64,000 nucleotides of DNA from Anopheles merus (GCF_017562075.2 NC_054084.1:23176389-23240388); one strand, 5' to 3'; positions 10,778 through 21,710 are shown, counted from the first letter of the stretch. Notes: generated by a model from the letters alone, not told the origin. A program made the numbers and translations.

Positions 10778-11099
10778 GAAGACTCGTTGCTAACTTCGTG
10801 CGGAAGCTGCATCAGAAGCCGAATCCCGCCAACAGGCAGCGATGGTTGGAGGTGGTGGTGAATCCTAACAGGCAGCGATTGTAAGAAATGGTCGTGTTAC
10901 AACCCGGCAGGCAGCGCGGGCTGCAGCTGCTCGTGTTGGAACAGCAGAAGCAGCAGAAGCATCTGTTGGAACAGCAGAAGCTGCAGACGCAGCAGACGCA
11001 GCAGAAGCAGAAGAAGCAGCATGTTGTGGGCAGCCGTGCCGACTCCTGGACTTGCCGTGGTAGTTGTGCTACCACTGGTCAATGTCCATTGGACGACAG
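10778..11099 (+). pseudogene. Ala-rich exon upstream of LTR
   Basis: After an acceptor (AAATTCAG|CTATGAAGACTCG) the sequence parallels 37056-36790: AESRQQAAMVGGG, ARAAAARVGTAEAAEA, then a CAG/GAA run and GCCGTGCCGACTCCTGGACTTGCCG. Read in one frame it is Ala/Glu-rich, in another Gln-rich. It ends at a purine-rich GGACGACAG abutting the LTR at 11100. An insertion near 10860-10885 duplicates 'AATCC..CAGGCAGCGA' relative to the other copy. Probably the C-terminal exon of the MADF gene family. Confidence 0.55.
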
Positions 11100-11328
11100 T
11101 GTGTCACGCACACTGTCGTACGCACCCTACGCGCGGGCCGCTTAGTGTGTGTCGTGTGCGCTCGAACAAGAGAGGTGTTGCGAGCAGCCGGTCGAGCAGG
11201 GCTCCCGCCAGGGCACGGTACGGCTGGCGCGGCCGGGTATTTTTAATGTGTAATTGTGCTTGTTAATATTTATTATTGTGTACTATATTAGTGGTAAATA
11301 AAAGTACCTCAGCGAGAAACCAAACACA
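11100..11328 (+). mobile_element. LTR, tRNA-Ser LTR family, subfamily 2
   Basis: 229 bp, TGTGTCACGC...CAAACACA, with an AATAAA signal near 11299. It is the same length as, and only about three substitutions different from, the inverted LTR at 35559-35787. The start contains a hairpin (CGACAGTGTGT..ACACACTGTCG). A TGTGTC microsatellite begins exactly at its 3' edge. Confidence 0.7.
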
Positions 11329-12122
11329 CTGTGTCTATGTGCCTGTGTGTATTTGTGTCTATGTGCCTGTGTGTCTGTGTGTCTGTGTGTCTGTGTGTCT
11401 GTGTGTCTGTGTGTCTGTGTGTCTGTGTGTCTGTGTGTCTGTGTGTCTGTGTGTCTGTGTGTCTGTGTGTATTTGTGCCTGTGTGTCTGTGTGTCTTTGT
11501 GTCTGTATGTCTGTGTGTCTATATGTCTGTGTGTCTATATGTCTGTGTGTCTTTGTGTCTGTGTGTCTGTGTGTCTGTGTGTCTGTGTGTCTGTGTGTCT
11601 ATGTGTCTGTGTGTCTGTGTGTCTGTGTATCTGTGTGTCTGTGTGTCTGTGTGTCTGTGTCTGTGTGTATTTGTGTTTGTGTGTCTGTGTGTCTGTGTGT
11701 ATTTGTGTCTGTGTGTCTGTGTGTCTGTGTGTATTTGTGTCTATGTGCCTGTGTGTATTTGTGTCTATGTGTCTGTGTGTCTGTGTGTCTGTGTGTCTGT
11801 GTATTTGTGTCTATGTGCCTGTGTGTATTTGTGTTTATGTGCCTGTGTGTCTGTGTGTATTTGTGTCTGTGTGTCTGTGTGTCTGTGTGTCTGTGTGTCT
11901 GTGTGTCTGTGTGTCTGTGTGTCTGTGTCTGTGTGTCTGTGTGTCTGTGTGTCTGTGTGTCTGTGTGTCTGTGTGTCTGTGTGTCTGTGTGTCTGTGTGT
12001 CTGTGTGTCTGTGTGTCTGTGTGTCTGTGTGTCTGTGTGTCTGTGTGTCTGTGTGTCTGTGTGTCTGTGTGTCTGTGTGTCTATGTGTCTGTGTGTCTGT
12101 GTGTCTGTGTGTCTGTGTCTGT
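11329..12122. repeat. (TGTGTC)n-type microsatellite
   Basis: About 790 bp of TGTGTGTC/TGTGTATT variants without interruption. It creates long stop-free frames (Cys/Val/Ser on plus, Thr/Asp/Gln/His on minus). These are compositional artefacts, not genes. Confidence 0.95.
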
Positions 12123-13600
12123 TATGTCTGCGTTCGATTATCGTCGATTTCGGAGTACCGTTTGTGAGCACCGTCGAAGTGAGCACGGACCACGATAGAA
12201 ACAAGATTCAATTGGTTGGTAAGTATTGTGCTTCGCGTTAAATGGAATAGCTGTTGGCATAATAGTTAATGTTTCCCTCTATCCCTAGGAGAGTCGACAA
12301 CAACAGGAGAGGAAAGAAGGTAGGAACGATCATTCAACGCGCTAGAGCCGGACGAAGGAGAAGCAGCAGGAAGGCAAGAACGATCCACCAACGTGCTAGC
12401 GCCTGACACAGGGAGGGTACGTGTGTATCCCGCACCGGTTTTCGGCAGAGTGATTTGTGTGAGTATTGAAAAGTGCATGTGCGAGTAAAGAGATAAAAAT
12501 AAAAAGCGTATGTGTGGAATGGATAAATGAGAGAGAGTCTGAGTTTGTTTTGGGAGAAAGGAGAGAATGAAAGAAATTGAACAATAATGTAGCATGCAGA
12601 AACTACATGTATGATATACGCTGTCGCACAGTTGCAGAAACGTGCTCTTTAGTGCTGGTAATGAGCACGATTTGAGAACGTTTTGAGCCCTTTTTTTCTC
12701 GTACTAAATTGTAAAATGTCGCGCGATAATTTCGTTTGGGTAAGGGATTATTTTAATGGACGCCCAGATAGAGCCCGATGAGACCGAAATCGCATGGATG
12801 TTGGTACCGGGGACTTTGCCTGTATTTTCCGTGAGCCAAGCGATTTTAGCCCCCTCCTACCCGCGTTGAATCCGAAAGCACGCTTATCGCAGCAACGTTC
12901 ACCGCATACACACACAAACCTCCGCACTTAGGCTACAACATCTTCCATGTTGCTGTTTGTGACTAGAAAAAAAATTGTGTTTCTACACTTATTTTCTAAA
13001 AATTATCAGTTTCTAGGATCTGAATTTACAAACAAATATCAATGTACTATGTTCTGCTAATGATATTGCACTACATTAAGTTTTTACATATCTTTCGCTA
13101 AAATTCGTCAGAGTATGAAAACGTTGATACAATTTGTCATGACTAATTTAAATGTTAAGATCATCGTGCTGCTGTAATTATGACGCACGCTGTGTGTGCG
13201 GCGGCGTAATTCGCTACCTCGTATAGTCGTCTTCTTGTTTATGCTTACCGTTGCTCACCTCTGCAAGAACATTGCTGCTCGCACACTCGTCAGTCTGTGG
13301 CAAACAATTGAAGGGGGGGGGGGGGACGTGTCGGTTTGCTCCAAAAATCGTGTGTGATTTTGATGTTCTGGATTTGTTTGCGTCGCTGTTTGTTTTGGTG
13401 AAATTGAAAAGGTAAGAATCATAATGATTGTTATGCAGTCTTGTTCTTCTTTTGGCTGAAAAACCATGAGAACGGCTTAAAATGTTATTTATGAAGGATT
13501 AATAAAATAAACTTTTAGTAATATTATTTATAAAAATATATTATATTCTTTTCTTGCTATAAAAATATCCTGAAAAGAAAATTTCCCAAACAAAAATTAC
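12123..13600. other. No gene seen; unique-looking DNA
   Basis: Mixed-composition DNA without convincing frames. 12217 (TTGGTAAGTATTG) and 12288 (ATCCCTAG) could be splice sites of an untranslated exon pair. A run of about 15 G lies at 13313-13326. 12480-12560 is purine-rich. No terminal repeats were recognised. Confidence 0.4.
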
Positions 13601-13609
13601 ACCTGTTTC

Positions 13610-13700
13610 CAGCTACTTCGAATCGCATGCCACTACCATCGAATGCGTGCAACCATGGTTGAATCGCGTTCCACTACGGTCGAATCGTGTGCCGCTACCA
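13610..13700. repeat. 21-bp imperfect tandem repeat
   Basis: Units such as CGAATCGCATGCCACTACCAT recur about four times. The last unit runs into the inverted-repeat element at 13694. Confidence 0.6.
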
Positions 13701-13919
13701 TTGAATTTCTGAAAGGTAGAGCATAGTAAACTGTTTGTTTAAGTTTGCAAACTGCTTCCTTTTTCGCTGATGGCAATTCGTTTGTAAAATTCTAATAAAA
13801 GGTAATTATTCACTTTATTAGTATTTCACAAACGAAATGACGTCGGTGAAGAACGAAACAGCTTTCAAACGTAAACAAACAGTTTACTATGCTCTACGTT
13901 TTAGAAATCCAATGGTAGC
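13694..13919. mobile_element. MITE with about 50-bp inverted ends
   Basis: GCTACCATTGAATTTCTGAAAGGTAGAGCATAGTAAACTG.. on the left is mirrored at 13870-13919 with a few mismatches. 226 bp, no coding capacity. Target duplication unclear. Confidence 0.7.
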
Positions 13920-13981
13920 GTGTTGTATTGTTTAAAACTTATTCTCTTTATTTTAAACGCCACACATGAAATTCACTTTTC

Positions 13982-14574
13982 ACATGAGGTGAAATAAACA
14001 GCGAAATGAACTATTTGACAGGCGAAATATCTGACCGCAGAACTCCACACAGCATAACACGGAGCGCAGCATAACAACTGACTGCTACCAAACGCTTCAG
14101 AAAACGCTTGGGAAAGGAGGCAAAACGTTTAATTCCTGTCGGTCATCGCAGTAGGTTGGTAGCTTTTCTACGAGCATAGAGCGGCCTACTAAGGATATTC
14201 AAAACTTGTTACCATCAAAGAAGCGTTTTCTGAAGCGTTTGGCAGCTGTCAGTTGTTATGTTGCGCTCCGTATTATGCTGTGTGGAGTCCTGCGGTGACG
14301 GATAAAGCATCACAGCAACCAGCTGATGGGCAATGTAAAGAAATAACGTGCACAAAATCGTAAATAAATCCATTAAATAACTTCAATATCGAATACTTTG
14401 AATTTTCAGTCAACAGTTCATAATTTCTTCCAATTAGGGAATGTTCTGCTTAAGAAGATATTATTTTAATAGAATTTCGAAAGCGGATGTTGTGTCTCCC
14501 CCAACCCTTTAGCTGTACCTGTCAGATATTTCACCTGTCAAATAGTCCATTTCGCTGTATATTTCACCTCATGT
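13982..14574. mobile_element. MITE family B (ACATGAGGTGAAATA ends), host of a nested MITE
   Basis: Ends ACATGAGGTGAAATA.ACAGCGAAATG..CTATTTGACAGG are inverted repeats of about 55 bp. Without the 261-bp insertion at 14035-14295 the element is about 330 bp. Single end fragments of the family recur at 23969-24015 and 25452-25485. No frame. Confidence 0.75.
14035..14295. mobile_element. Nested MITE with about 75-bp inverted ends
   Basis: CCGCAGAACTCCACACAGCATAA.. is mirrored for about 75 bp at 14221-14295 with few mismatches. TGA flanks both sides (14032-14034, 14296-14298), a 3-bp duplication like that of PIF/Harbinger-type movers. It splits the end of MITE B, so it is the younger of the two. 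Confidence 0.75.
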
Positions 14575-14628
14575 AGCCGCGCGGTTACATATGCTGACTC
14601 GTGAGATTACAAACATTTCTCTTCCTAG

Positions 14629-15069
14629 GTGTCCAAAGAAGCTACTGACGACTCCGAAACGGGAGGAGAGACTATTTACGGGCGTGGGAGAAGGGCAGCA
14701 TTAGTACCAAAGAATGCAAAGCTCTCTTCAACACTTTTAGCGGTAAGAATAATATAGATATTGGCAATGAACATGAGGTAGTTTTTGGCTTACTGTATCG
14801 TTCTAGATATGTGCCGTCGCTCGTAAGATTGATTGGAGCTTACATCGCGGTAGCCTGCCTTTACTGGATGATATAAACCAAATACTGGTTCATGAAACTA
14901 AAATCAAGGGAGCGATAATCGACATCCGCCTAAAAGTTTTTGTAGCACACACACGCCACTCCGTGCGTTTATCAAAGGTAAGATTGCTTTAGTTTAAAAA
15001 ATGAAGCTGTTAGCTACTATTTCCTCCCGGGCCAGAGTGTATTAAATTTACTATTTCATTTAGGAATAA
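14629..15069 (+). CDS. Three-exon gene tail, function unknown
   Basis: Three phase-0 exons with canonical sites read as one frame: 14629-14742 (after TCTTCCTAG, before GTAAGAATA), 14807-14977 (after CGTTCTAG, before GTAAGATTG) and 15064-15069 (after TTCATTTAG), the last giving one codon plus TAA. The 96-residue product starts VSKEATDDSETGGETIYGRG, then has a basic RRAALVPKNAKL segment and ends RHSVRLSKE. Both internal junctions keep the frame, which is unlikely by chance. 5' exons are not found; MITE B lies 55 bp upstream, in the presumed intron. I do not recognise the family. It may be the end of a host gene or a captured fragment. Confidence 0.5.
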
Positions 15070-15089
15070 CGAATGCTACTAGACTGGAA

Positions 15090-15330
15090 GCATCAATTAT
15101 GGACAATAGAGTCGGAGCTTCACAAAAATCGGAAGCAGTTCCGGACAAAAGGTGCAAATTTAAAAGTCCGAACCGTTCAAAGTTGTCGAAATCGTCGATG
15201 CCGTCGGAAACGTCCGAAGCCGTTCCTTGTCCTTCGAGCCGTCGGAAGCACCAGAATGGTCGAAATAGTCGGAGCCTTCAAGAGCCGGCTCTGGCTGTCT
15301 AGTAGCGGCTCCGGACAACTCAAGACAGCT
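15090..15330. repeat. Diverged GGAGCCG/CGGAAGC repeat
   Basis: Irregular repeats of (T)CGGA(G/A)(C/G)C with intervening AT, continuing in kind at 16050-16170 and strongly at 63180-63430. The open frames across it are compositional. Confidence 0.55.
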
Positions 15331-15388
15331 CCAAAGGCCAAAAGGTCAAGACTAGAATATACCGTCTTCCCTTAGTAGTCTCCCTTAG

Positions 15389-15575
15389 TGTTAGAACTAA
15401 CAATTCGGCATCGTGGTGCTGTATAAGCCTCGGAAGCCTATATAGGCCGGCACGTCCGCGTAAGACATTAGACCAAGTAGAAGATACAATTAGCAATATA
15501 AAGATATGTAAAGAAAAACGACGAGATGATTTAGGCAAACTAAAATGTGTTGTAAGAAAGAGCTAGTTTTTAACA
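15389..15575 (+). mobile_element. Possible solo LTR
   Basis: Begins TGTTAGAACTAAC and ends TAGTTTTTAACA, imperfect inverted ends of TG..CA type, with a TATATAGG box near 15440. No target duplication or internal region was found, so this is tentative. Confidence 0.3.
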
Positions 15576-16176
15576 CAGGACGATCAGATAGTTAGGCGCA
15601 TTGTGCTACGGAAGTGTTATCAGAATCATTTTATACAATGACAACTGTTGTAGGTAAAAACGGCTTTTAATAAACCATATAGCTCAGCTGTTATTTACAA
15701 TTGTACATATTGGAAAGAAGAATAATTACAGGAAGTAATAAAGGGGGTTTCAATTCCAATTTTTATTTTCCCCCTTAACTAAATTGTTCCTTAATTTTGC
15801 AATTGTTAGAAATCTACTAAGTCCTTCCGGCCAAGGTTGCCATTAACCGTCTTGTGTACGACCAAAAATGTTACGTATTCGTACAACCTTAACTGGCCAG
15901 GCCGCATGTTTTAAATGAATGATTAGTCTTTTTCTAAGTTTTACTTACGTTTGTTTCAAAAGTTATATACTGTTTTCAATTGTTTTGCTTGTTGTATAAA
16001 AATATATGTTGACGATCTATAAAACATGCTCATCGTGTTTTATTGAAAACCGGATCCGACCGTCTCGAGACAATTTGGGAACCTCCTCCACTCCAATCCA
16101 ACGGAACCGGCTCCGGACCGACGGCTCCGAAGATGATTCCGCTTCAGCTGCTCCGGAGCCGGCTTCGTAGCCATTG
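15576..16176. other. No gene seen; AT-rich with short repeat fragments
   Basis: 15845-15895 is the inverted copy of the motif at 9124-9175. 16050-16170 carries CTCCGGAGCCGG-type repeats. No credible frame. Confidence 0.4.
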
Positions 16177-18490
16177 CACAATGGGCAGTTTAGAACAAAT
16201 TTCGGGATAAAATTATTTTTGCGGAAATTGATAGTTTTTATCGTTAGTAGTAAAGTGTTATGATAGTGAACTAAACTACACTATGCATTAATAAAAGAAA
16301 CTTTTTTTTTTGTTACACCGTGTTAATCACCAATTTATTGCACCTTCTAGCTTCCCGTCCACCTAGTTAATAATCCTTTGTATCCAAGTTTGCCACCACT
16401 TGACCTCTCTCCCGAGGAGGAATGACCGGACGACCCCCCCTTCTTCTGCTTCTTCTCAATTGCTCTATCTTTGACAATCTTTCGTCGATCCTTACGTTGT
16501 CCTCCGCGCGATCACTAACGTGCCGCTTTGTCTTATCCTAGCGTTGCGCTTTATAGCATGAGCGGAACGCTTCAATAGTAAATAACATTTTATATGTATT
16601 TTGCATCCATACCACCAGATGGCGCTACATAAAATAGTGTTTTAAGGGATCTTTGCTTAGTTTTATTAATTGTGTGTGTTTTTCTTCTTTAATTTGTTGT
16701 TTCTAATAGCATGAACCATTTTTAAATATACTGTAATGTTCCATAATATATGAAAAAAACATAATAATTTTGAATAAGATATTTTTTTGCTTTGTATAGG
16801 ACAATTGTAGCTAATTCTTATCACGTTTACTCACAGGTAGTACAAATTAAAAAAAAAATACATACATAACTTAGGTGGATGCTATTACAAGCACCTGACG
16901 TCTAGTTCACATTTCTAAAGACATGAATAAAGGCATTTAAATAATTAGATAGAGTAGGAACATTGAAATAAAGTACTTCCCAAATTCGTAATGAAAAGCA
17001 GCACATATTGTTTGTCTTTGAATATTCATCCTTCATACTTTTCCAAGTCCTATACTGCCTTCAGAAGGGGTAATAAAACAAAAAATCCGATGTTCTTGGT
17101 TTTACAACTATCCAAAACAATCATAATTCAACGAGAGCTACAAACAAAGTATTTACTTCATTTGTAAAGTTAAACTCTGTCTTTGTTTTAGTGCGTGTAG
17201 CTACTGTTATTAAACTGGTTAACGAATCAGAGGTATACAGCTCATTATACAAAATGTCCTTCTGGATGCATTTTCTTTCTTGCAAAATATTATTTGTAGC
17301 ATACTCTCCTCTATCTTTTTATTTAGTTTGTCATGACTTTTGGGAGATTATTCTCCCAAAACGCCAATAGATGCTGGTGCATTCATAACGTTTTCCTGTT
17401 ATGCGTATAATTTTAGAATTACTTTCCTTGCATCCGTCTATAATCTGGAGTAGGACCAAAAGGTATTTGGTTCTGATTTGCTTCATTATATTTATTTATA
17501 AAGCTAGGTTAGAACAGAAATGTACATATTAAATGAGTACATGAGCTGAAACTAAGATACACAACTTCAAAATGGATATTAAAAGTGATCAAAAGCAAGT
17601 AGAATATATTTTTGTAGAATACACTAAATGCACTACACAAGGCACCTATGGAGCCGCCTAGTTACGCATGTGTCTGTTTTTAGAAAAAGTTGATATAAAA
17701 AAACTTCAATAAAATTCGCGTTCACAAACTTTCGCAGAATATTTCTTCATAGTGTATCGTCCGGACTAATATCGCCCACTGTGCACTCAACCTGAATCCC
17801 GAACGCAGCGGTATAAACGCGTTATACCTTGACCGCTGGAGCACCCGGTGTGCTAGATGAACTGTCATAGAATAAAGCTCTCTTCTTGGCGCGACATTGA
17901 ACTGAACAGACGTAAGCCACTGACTTCTGCGTATAATTATTGTGTGCTCTTCTGAATTGTGCTAAATCTTATTAAAAACGGCCAATTAACCTTCCGCCAA
18001 CCGTAAAACGCTTGGTCGTTACAATAGATTGATAGTATATATATTACACTATTATGTGACATATATGAGACAATGCCACTCTACGCCACTTTCATAATGG
18101 CATCAAGTCAAAAATCAAAATGATGAAAATATTTAGGAAGTTGCTTCAGTTATTATCATATATTTTAGCATTAAATTGATTCAACTCAAAATCTTTGATG
18201 TATTCATAAAGCTGACCAAATATCATTTTTAAAATGTCTAAATTTATCAAAATCGGTTCATATTTGAAAAAGTTACAAAGGTTCAAAGTTTTCAAAAAAA
18301 GTGAAAATTTTCTTGCGTTTTTTTTAACAAGTCTCAACTTTGAGAGGTCTTTTCTAGAGAACCAGAAAAGATAAAGAGCTCATATTTGGTATTTTTCTTA
18401 GTTTAACCCTTAGTATTAAAACCTATTGTTTGGAATTTCGCTATTACAAAGTTGATTTTTTGAATTTCATCCCGGCAAATGCCCATTGTG
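16177..18490. mobile_element. Transib-like non-autonomous element, 2.3 kb
   Basis: Ends CACAATGGGCA (16177) and TGCCCATTGTG (18490) are perfect 11-bp inverted repeats, flanked by an exact 5-bp duplication CATTG (16172-16176, 18491-18495). CAC(A/T).TG-type ends and 5-bp duplications define Transib, the superfamily related to RAG1. The interior is AT-rich with no transposase frame. A second CACTGTG-like motif at 17774-17782 and a possible LTR (17780-18023) lie inside, so later insertions are likely. Confidence 0.65.
17780..18023 (+). mobile_element. Possible solo LTR inside the Transib-like element
   Basis: TGTGCACTCAACC...GGTCGTTACA, 244 bp, with AATAAA near 17873 and GC content unlike its surroundings. 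No target duplication was found; tentative. Confidence 0.3.
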
Positions 18491-18495
18491 CATTG

Positions 18496-19048
18496 GTGCG
18501 GTCCAAAACACCCATCCCTATTCGGCAGTAACACTATGACAAAAGTATGAATGTGTGTGTGTTAACTTTCAGCCAATTTTATTTCGTTTGCTTGTAGTGG
18601 TAGGTATCATTTTGAAAGACGTGATTTCAGGGTAGGCGGTTGTACATGTGAAGGGTATACAAACTTAAATAATTTAAAAAAATATTTATTTATTTTTTAT
18701 TTTTTGCATATGGGTAGAAAACATCTTTTATGAGGCATTTGTAAAATTTGAAGTCGATACGATTTTTTTAATCCAAATTTTCAATTGAGGAGTACAAAGT
18801 ATATTCGTTGTTCAAAAGCAATCAGCTGTGTTGATCTACGTACCTGAAATGTAGTCAAAAAAATTGAAGCATTTTCCTTAAAATCCCAATAAAATATTCA
18901 TAAACCACAGATTTTTATTCAAATTAAATGTTACTACAATTAAATAACCCCAACTACGCGTCAAATCAGGTAAACTCATGTTGATATGTAAAGAGGCAAA
19001 ATTTCATGAACAAGCGACAAAAATTGATGACCATGAGAAAAAAATTGG
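18496..19048. other. No gene seen
   Basis: AT-rich sequence with poly-T and poly-A runs. A TAGGCGGTTGTAC motif near 18632 echoes 9129. No frame or terminal repeats. Confidence 0.4.
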
Positions 19049-19195
19049 TGCCTCCGAGACAAAAAATGACGAGCACTGACAAAAATTGACGCATTCGAGA
19101 CAATAATTGATACACACTGTCAAAAATTGACGCCTTCGAGACAAAAATTGATGCAAACTGTCAAAAATTGGTAACTTCGTGCCAAAATTTGACGG
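19049..19195. repeat. 41-bp tandem repeat
   Basis: Three and a half units of 'GAGACAAAAATTGATGCAAACTGTCAAAAATTG.C..CTTC'. The minus-strand frame across it is a product of the repeat. Confidence 0.7.
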
Positions 19196-19205
19196 CAACG
19201 GCTGT

Positions 19206-19800
19206 AATGGTTGTGTGATCAGGTATGTGGGTATCAACACCAACGACCTTTACTCAAATCTCACTTGCTTCAGTGGTGGTGGTATCCGTTGGAGTTTAGT
19301 ATTTAAACAATCGTATCGTCGTTCTAGTTCTAGCGATGCATAACTTCAATGCGAAACCATACAACAGTACAGAGGAAATGAGAAAGCTCTCCTCCAAGCG
19401 ATGAAGCTCAACTGGTTGGGGTATCCCACCAACAGAGAGCGCCACCAGCTTTTTCGCTATTTTTAGAATGCATGAGTCGTTTGCGGTCTGCTAAACGAAG
19501 TCTTTCTATATTCCGTTTAGGTAGTGTTGACGCCTTACGGTAGGCAATGTGCATGGCACAATTAGTAATTAGTACAGAAAGGATTAGATCGTATAGGTAC
19601 AGAAAGGATTAGATCGTAATTATAAATAAGAAGAATTAGAAGAGCAGTGAATTTGACAGGGAATAAACATTAGCACTTGAAACCTCGGCGAGATAACAAC
19701 ATTATTTACAACGATTGAGAAAGCGTCATCAGGTAGAGAACTTGAGTCGTTTAGAACCCGTTTAGTGGTCGTTTAGTGGATTTGTGGCACTTGGGAAGCA
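19206..19800. mobile_element. Partial copy of the CCCAAG..GCCACA element
   Basis: Matches 32286-32650 in reverse orientation over about 370 bp, including GGGTATC.ACACCAACGACCTTTACTC and the end TTTAGTGGATTTGTGGCACTTGGG. The opposite end is lost near 19206. A solo LTR (19525-19731) has inserted into it; the copy at 32345 preserves the unoccupied site. Confidence 0.7.
19525..19731 (+). mobile_element. Solo LTR with 5-bp duplication GGTAG
   Basis: 207 bp, TGTTGACGC...GCGTCATCA, flanked by GGTAG on both sides (19520-19524, 19732-19736). The paralogous sequence near 32345 reads straight through one GGTAG and confirms the insertion. It contains an internal 27-bp duplication (GTACAGAAAGGATTAGATCG) and an AATAAA-like signal. 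Confidence 0.8.
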
Positions 19801-19960
19801 ACGAAAAAGGTGCATCACAATTGATTACATAAGACTTTTTATAAATTCTCTCAAGCTGGTGCAGTTTAAGGGACTTTGATCAAATTTCCGTTTTATCGTA
19901 TCAAGTACTTATCGATTAGATATGGAAAAACAATTTCGAGCAAATGTCACTTGGGTTGGA

Positions 19961-19985
19961 ATATGCGCAATCCGAGATTGCGCAT
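19961..19985. repeat. Isolated palindromic end of the nested MITE family
   Basis: ATATGCGCAATCCGAGATTGCGCAT matches the self-complementary terminal repeat of the element at 2097-2329. No second end was found nearby. Confidence 0.5.
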
Positions 19986-20157
19986 TGCTTATCGATATGG
20001 CAATATTTGACCTCGTTTCTATAGAGACCTTGTTTCAGCCTATCAATTCTCAATGATGGCGCACGGCCAACGTGGTAATAATTCATCTTCTAAATACATA
20101 CATCTTGTGATCAGACGTTGATACAAGTCCATTTTGTTTCATGTTCTGCAACCGTTG

Positions 20158-20476
20158 AAATAGACATAGAGCGTAAACGTCTCGCGCAACAAAAAATAGC
20201 TCAAAATTTCATTCCGCTTATAAAAAAGTAGCTCAACTTAGCCCAGTCAACCTACATGCTTTTTGTTTAAACACATAAAAAAATGAGTCAAAATGTGTTC
20301 TAATTTATTTTTTTTATTATGAATATGTCTGGCTCATAAACAAACTGGATAATTTGATTGTTTGGAAGACCAAGCAGAGATGTCGCGCGGGACAAATCGC
20401 TCTGTTTGCAAAATGGTGCTACTTTTTGTCACGCGAGAAGTCGTCGCGCACTTAGTTTTCGCTTTACGTCTATTTG
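20158..20476. mobile_element. MITE family A, diverged inverted copy
   Basis: AAATAGACATAGAGCG...CGCTTTACGTCTATTTG ends and the internal 'AGCCCAGTCAACCTACATGC' match the 1373-1686 element in reverse orientation. Confidence 0.75.
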
Positions 20477-20504
20477 TACGATCAAAGTACACTGGACGAA
20501 CCGG

Positions 20505-20634
20505 CCTGTAGTAGTTTATGGACTTTGACTATGTTCCGTAAGGCAGCGGTCTAATGTTGTTGCGTGCAACCTGTAGTAGTTTATGGACTTTGATTATGTT
20601 CCGTAAGGCAGCGGTCTAATGTTGTTGCGTGCAA
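20505..20634. repeat. 65-bp tandem duplication covering a MITE end
   Basis: CCTGTAGTAGTTTATGGACTTTGA.TATGTTCCGTAAGGCAGCGGTCTAATGTTG... occurs twice in a row (20505-20569, 20570-20634) with one substitution. The unit includes flanking DNA plus the first part of the MITE at 20607. Confidence 0.85.
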
Positions 20635-21027
20635 CATTGTTGCTCGGCAACATATCGCTGAGGTGGTCTATGAATGTTGCTGGCAACATTTCGCTTTGAC
20701 ATTATTTAGCGTCAAAAAATTGCCAATTAACAGCTCAGAGTTTATTTTTTGTCATTCACTTGTTGAATAAAGTGTTGAAAAAACAAAATATACACCAAAA
20801 AATGTATTATAAATGCTTAAAATCCAAATTTAGCTTATGTCAACAAAACGCACACTGCTGCTGTGTCATTTCATACACCCGATTACCATGACCAAGGTAA
20901 ATAGAAAATGTTGCCAGACAAAAATCAAATTGGATTGAATTTGGCATGCAACAAAGTTGCGCTAGCTGTCAAAATCCATACATTTTGCCAGCAACAATGT
21001 TGCGCGCAACAAGATTAGACCAGTGCC
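20607..21027. mobile_element. PIF/Harbinger-type MITE with TAA duplication
   Basis: Ends GGCAGCGGTCTAATGTTGTTGCG.GCAACATTGTTGCT and the inverted GGCACTGGTCTAATCTTG.. (about 50 bp). TAA lies on both sides (20604-20606, 21028-21030), the target expected for PIF/Harbinger. No coding capacity. Confidence 0.8.
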
Positions 21028-21030
21028 TAA

Positions 21031-21605
21031 CGAGCCGCGTGGTTTTCAGCACTATTCATTTTGTGCGTTTTTTTTTTGTTGAACAGTGCAATTAGGTGAG
21101 TATTGTGAAAAACTGATTAAGTAAATAATTTATCGCATTTTTTTATGTTTTATCAATGCCTTAGGGCCAGCAACCGTGTAAGCTTAACGTGTTAAATTTC
21201 GTAATCTTTTTTCATTGATGTGAATTTTGATCCATTGTCTGCACCTTATATTACATCGAATCGAGTTTTGGAATACAATTGTTCCAATTGCTCAATATTG
21301 TTTGACGAACTTCCGGCAAGTTTTCCAAATTAGCGACATAAAGCTTACTTACACCAGAATATTGTCAATAATATTTGGATATTCCCATGTAACAATTTTT
21401 TTTACCCTATTAAGATAAATATTTTAGTAGGGTCAATGCAAGTAATTTATTTATTTCACTTTAAATCACAGTTCTGTAACCGTGCTCGTGTGGATACTGG
21501 CGTTGCGGTGATAACAAAATCAACCCTTTTTTATGATATTTTAACAAAAATTTCCCTAAACAACTTGAAATCAAGTTTATACAATTGCTCAAATTTACAA
21601 TGTTT
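21031..21605. other. No gene seen
   Basis: AT-rich, no credible frame, no terminal repeats recognised. Confidence 0.4.
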
Positions 21606-21710
21606 AGTCCCGTCATGGGTTCAAGCCCCGGATGCACCGTGCTCCCGTAGGACTGTCCTTCAGTGCCTATTGAATATGTGCTTTTTAGTTGGCACGTTTT
21701 TCCATACAAA
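21606..21710 (+). repeat. tRNA-derived SINE fragment
   Basis: CCCGTCATGGGTTCAAGCCCCGGATGCACCGTGC matches the SINE heads at 26.3 and 26.6 kb, with a box-B-like GGTTCAAGCC at 21618-21627. The 5' box A and the tail are missing or diverged. Confidence 0.6.

Noticed and set aside
11276..12241. Four long open frames (200-320 codons) of Cys/Val/Ser or Thr/Gln/His
   Set aside because: They are read from the (TGTGTC)n microsatellite, open in several frames on both strands.
12205..12300. GTAAGTATTG ... ATCCCTAG as an intron
   Set aside because: Splice-like sites but no conserved frame on either side; noted only in the region entry.
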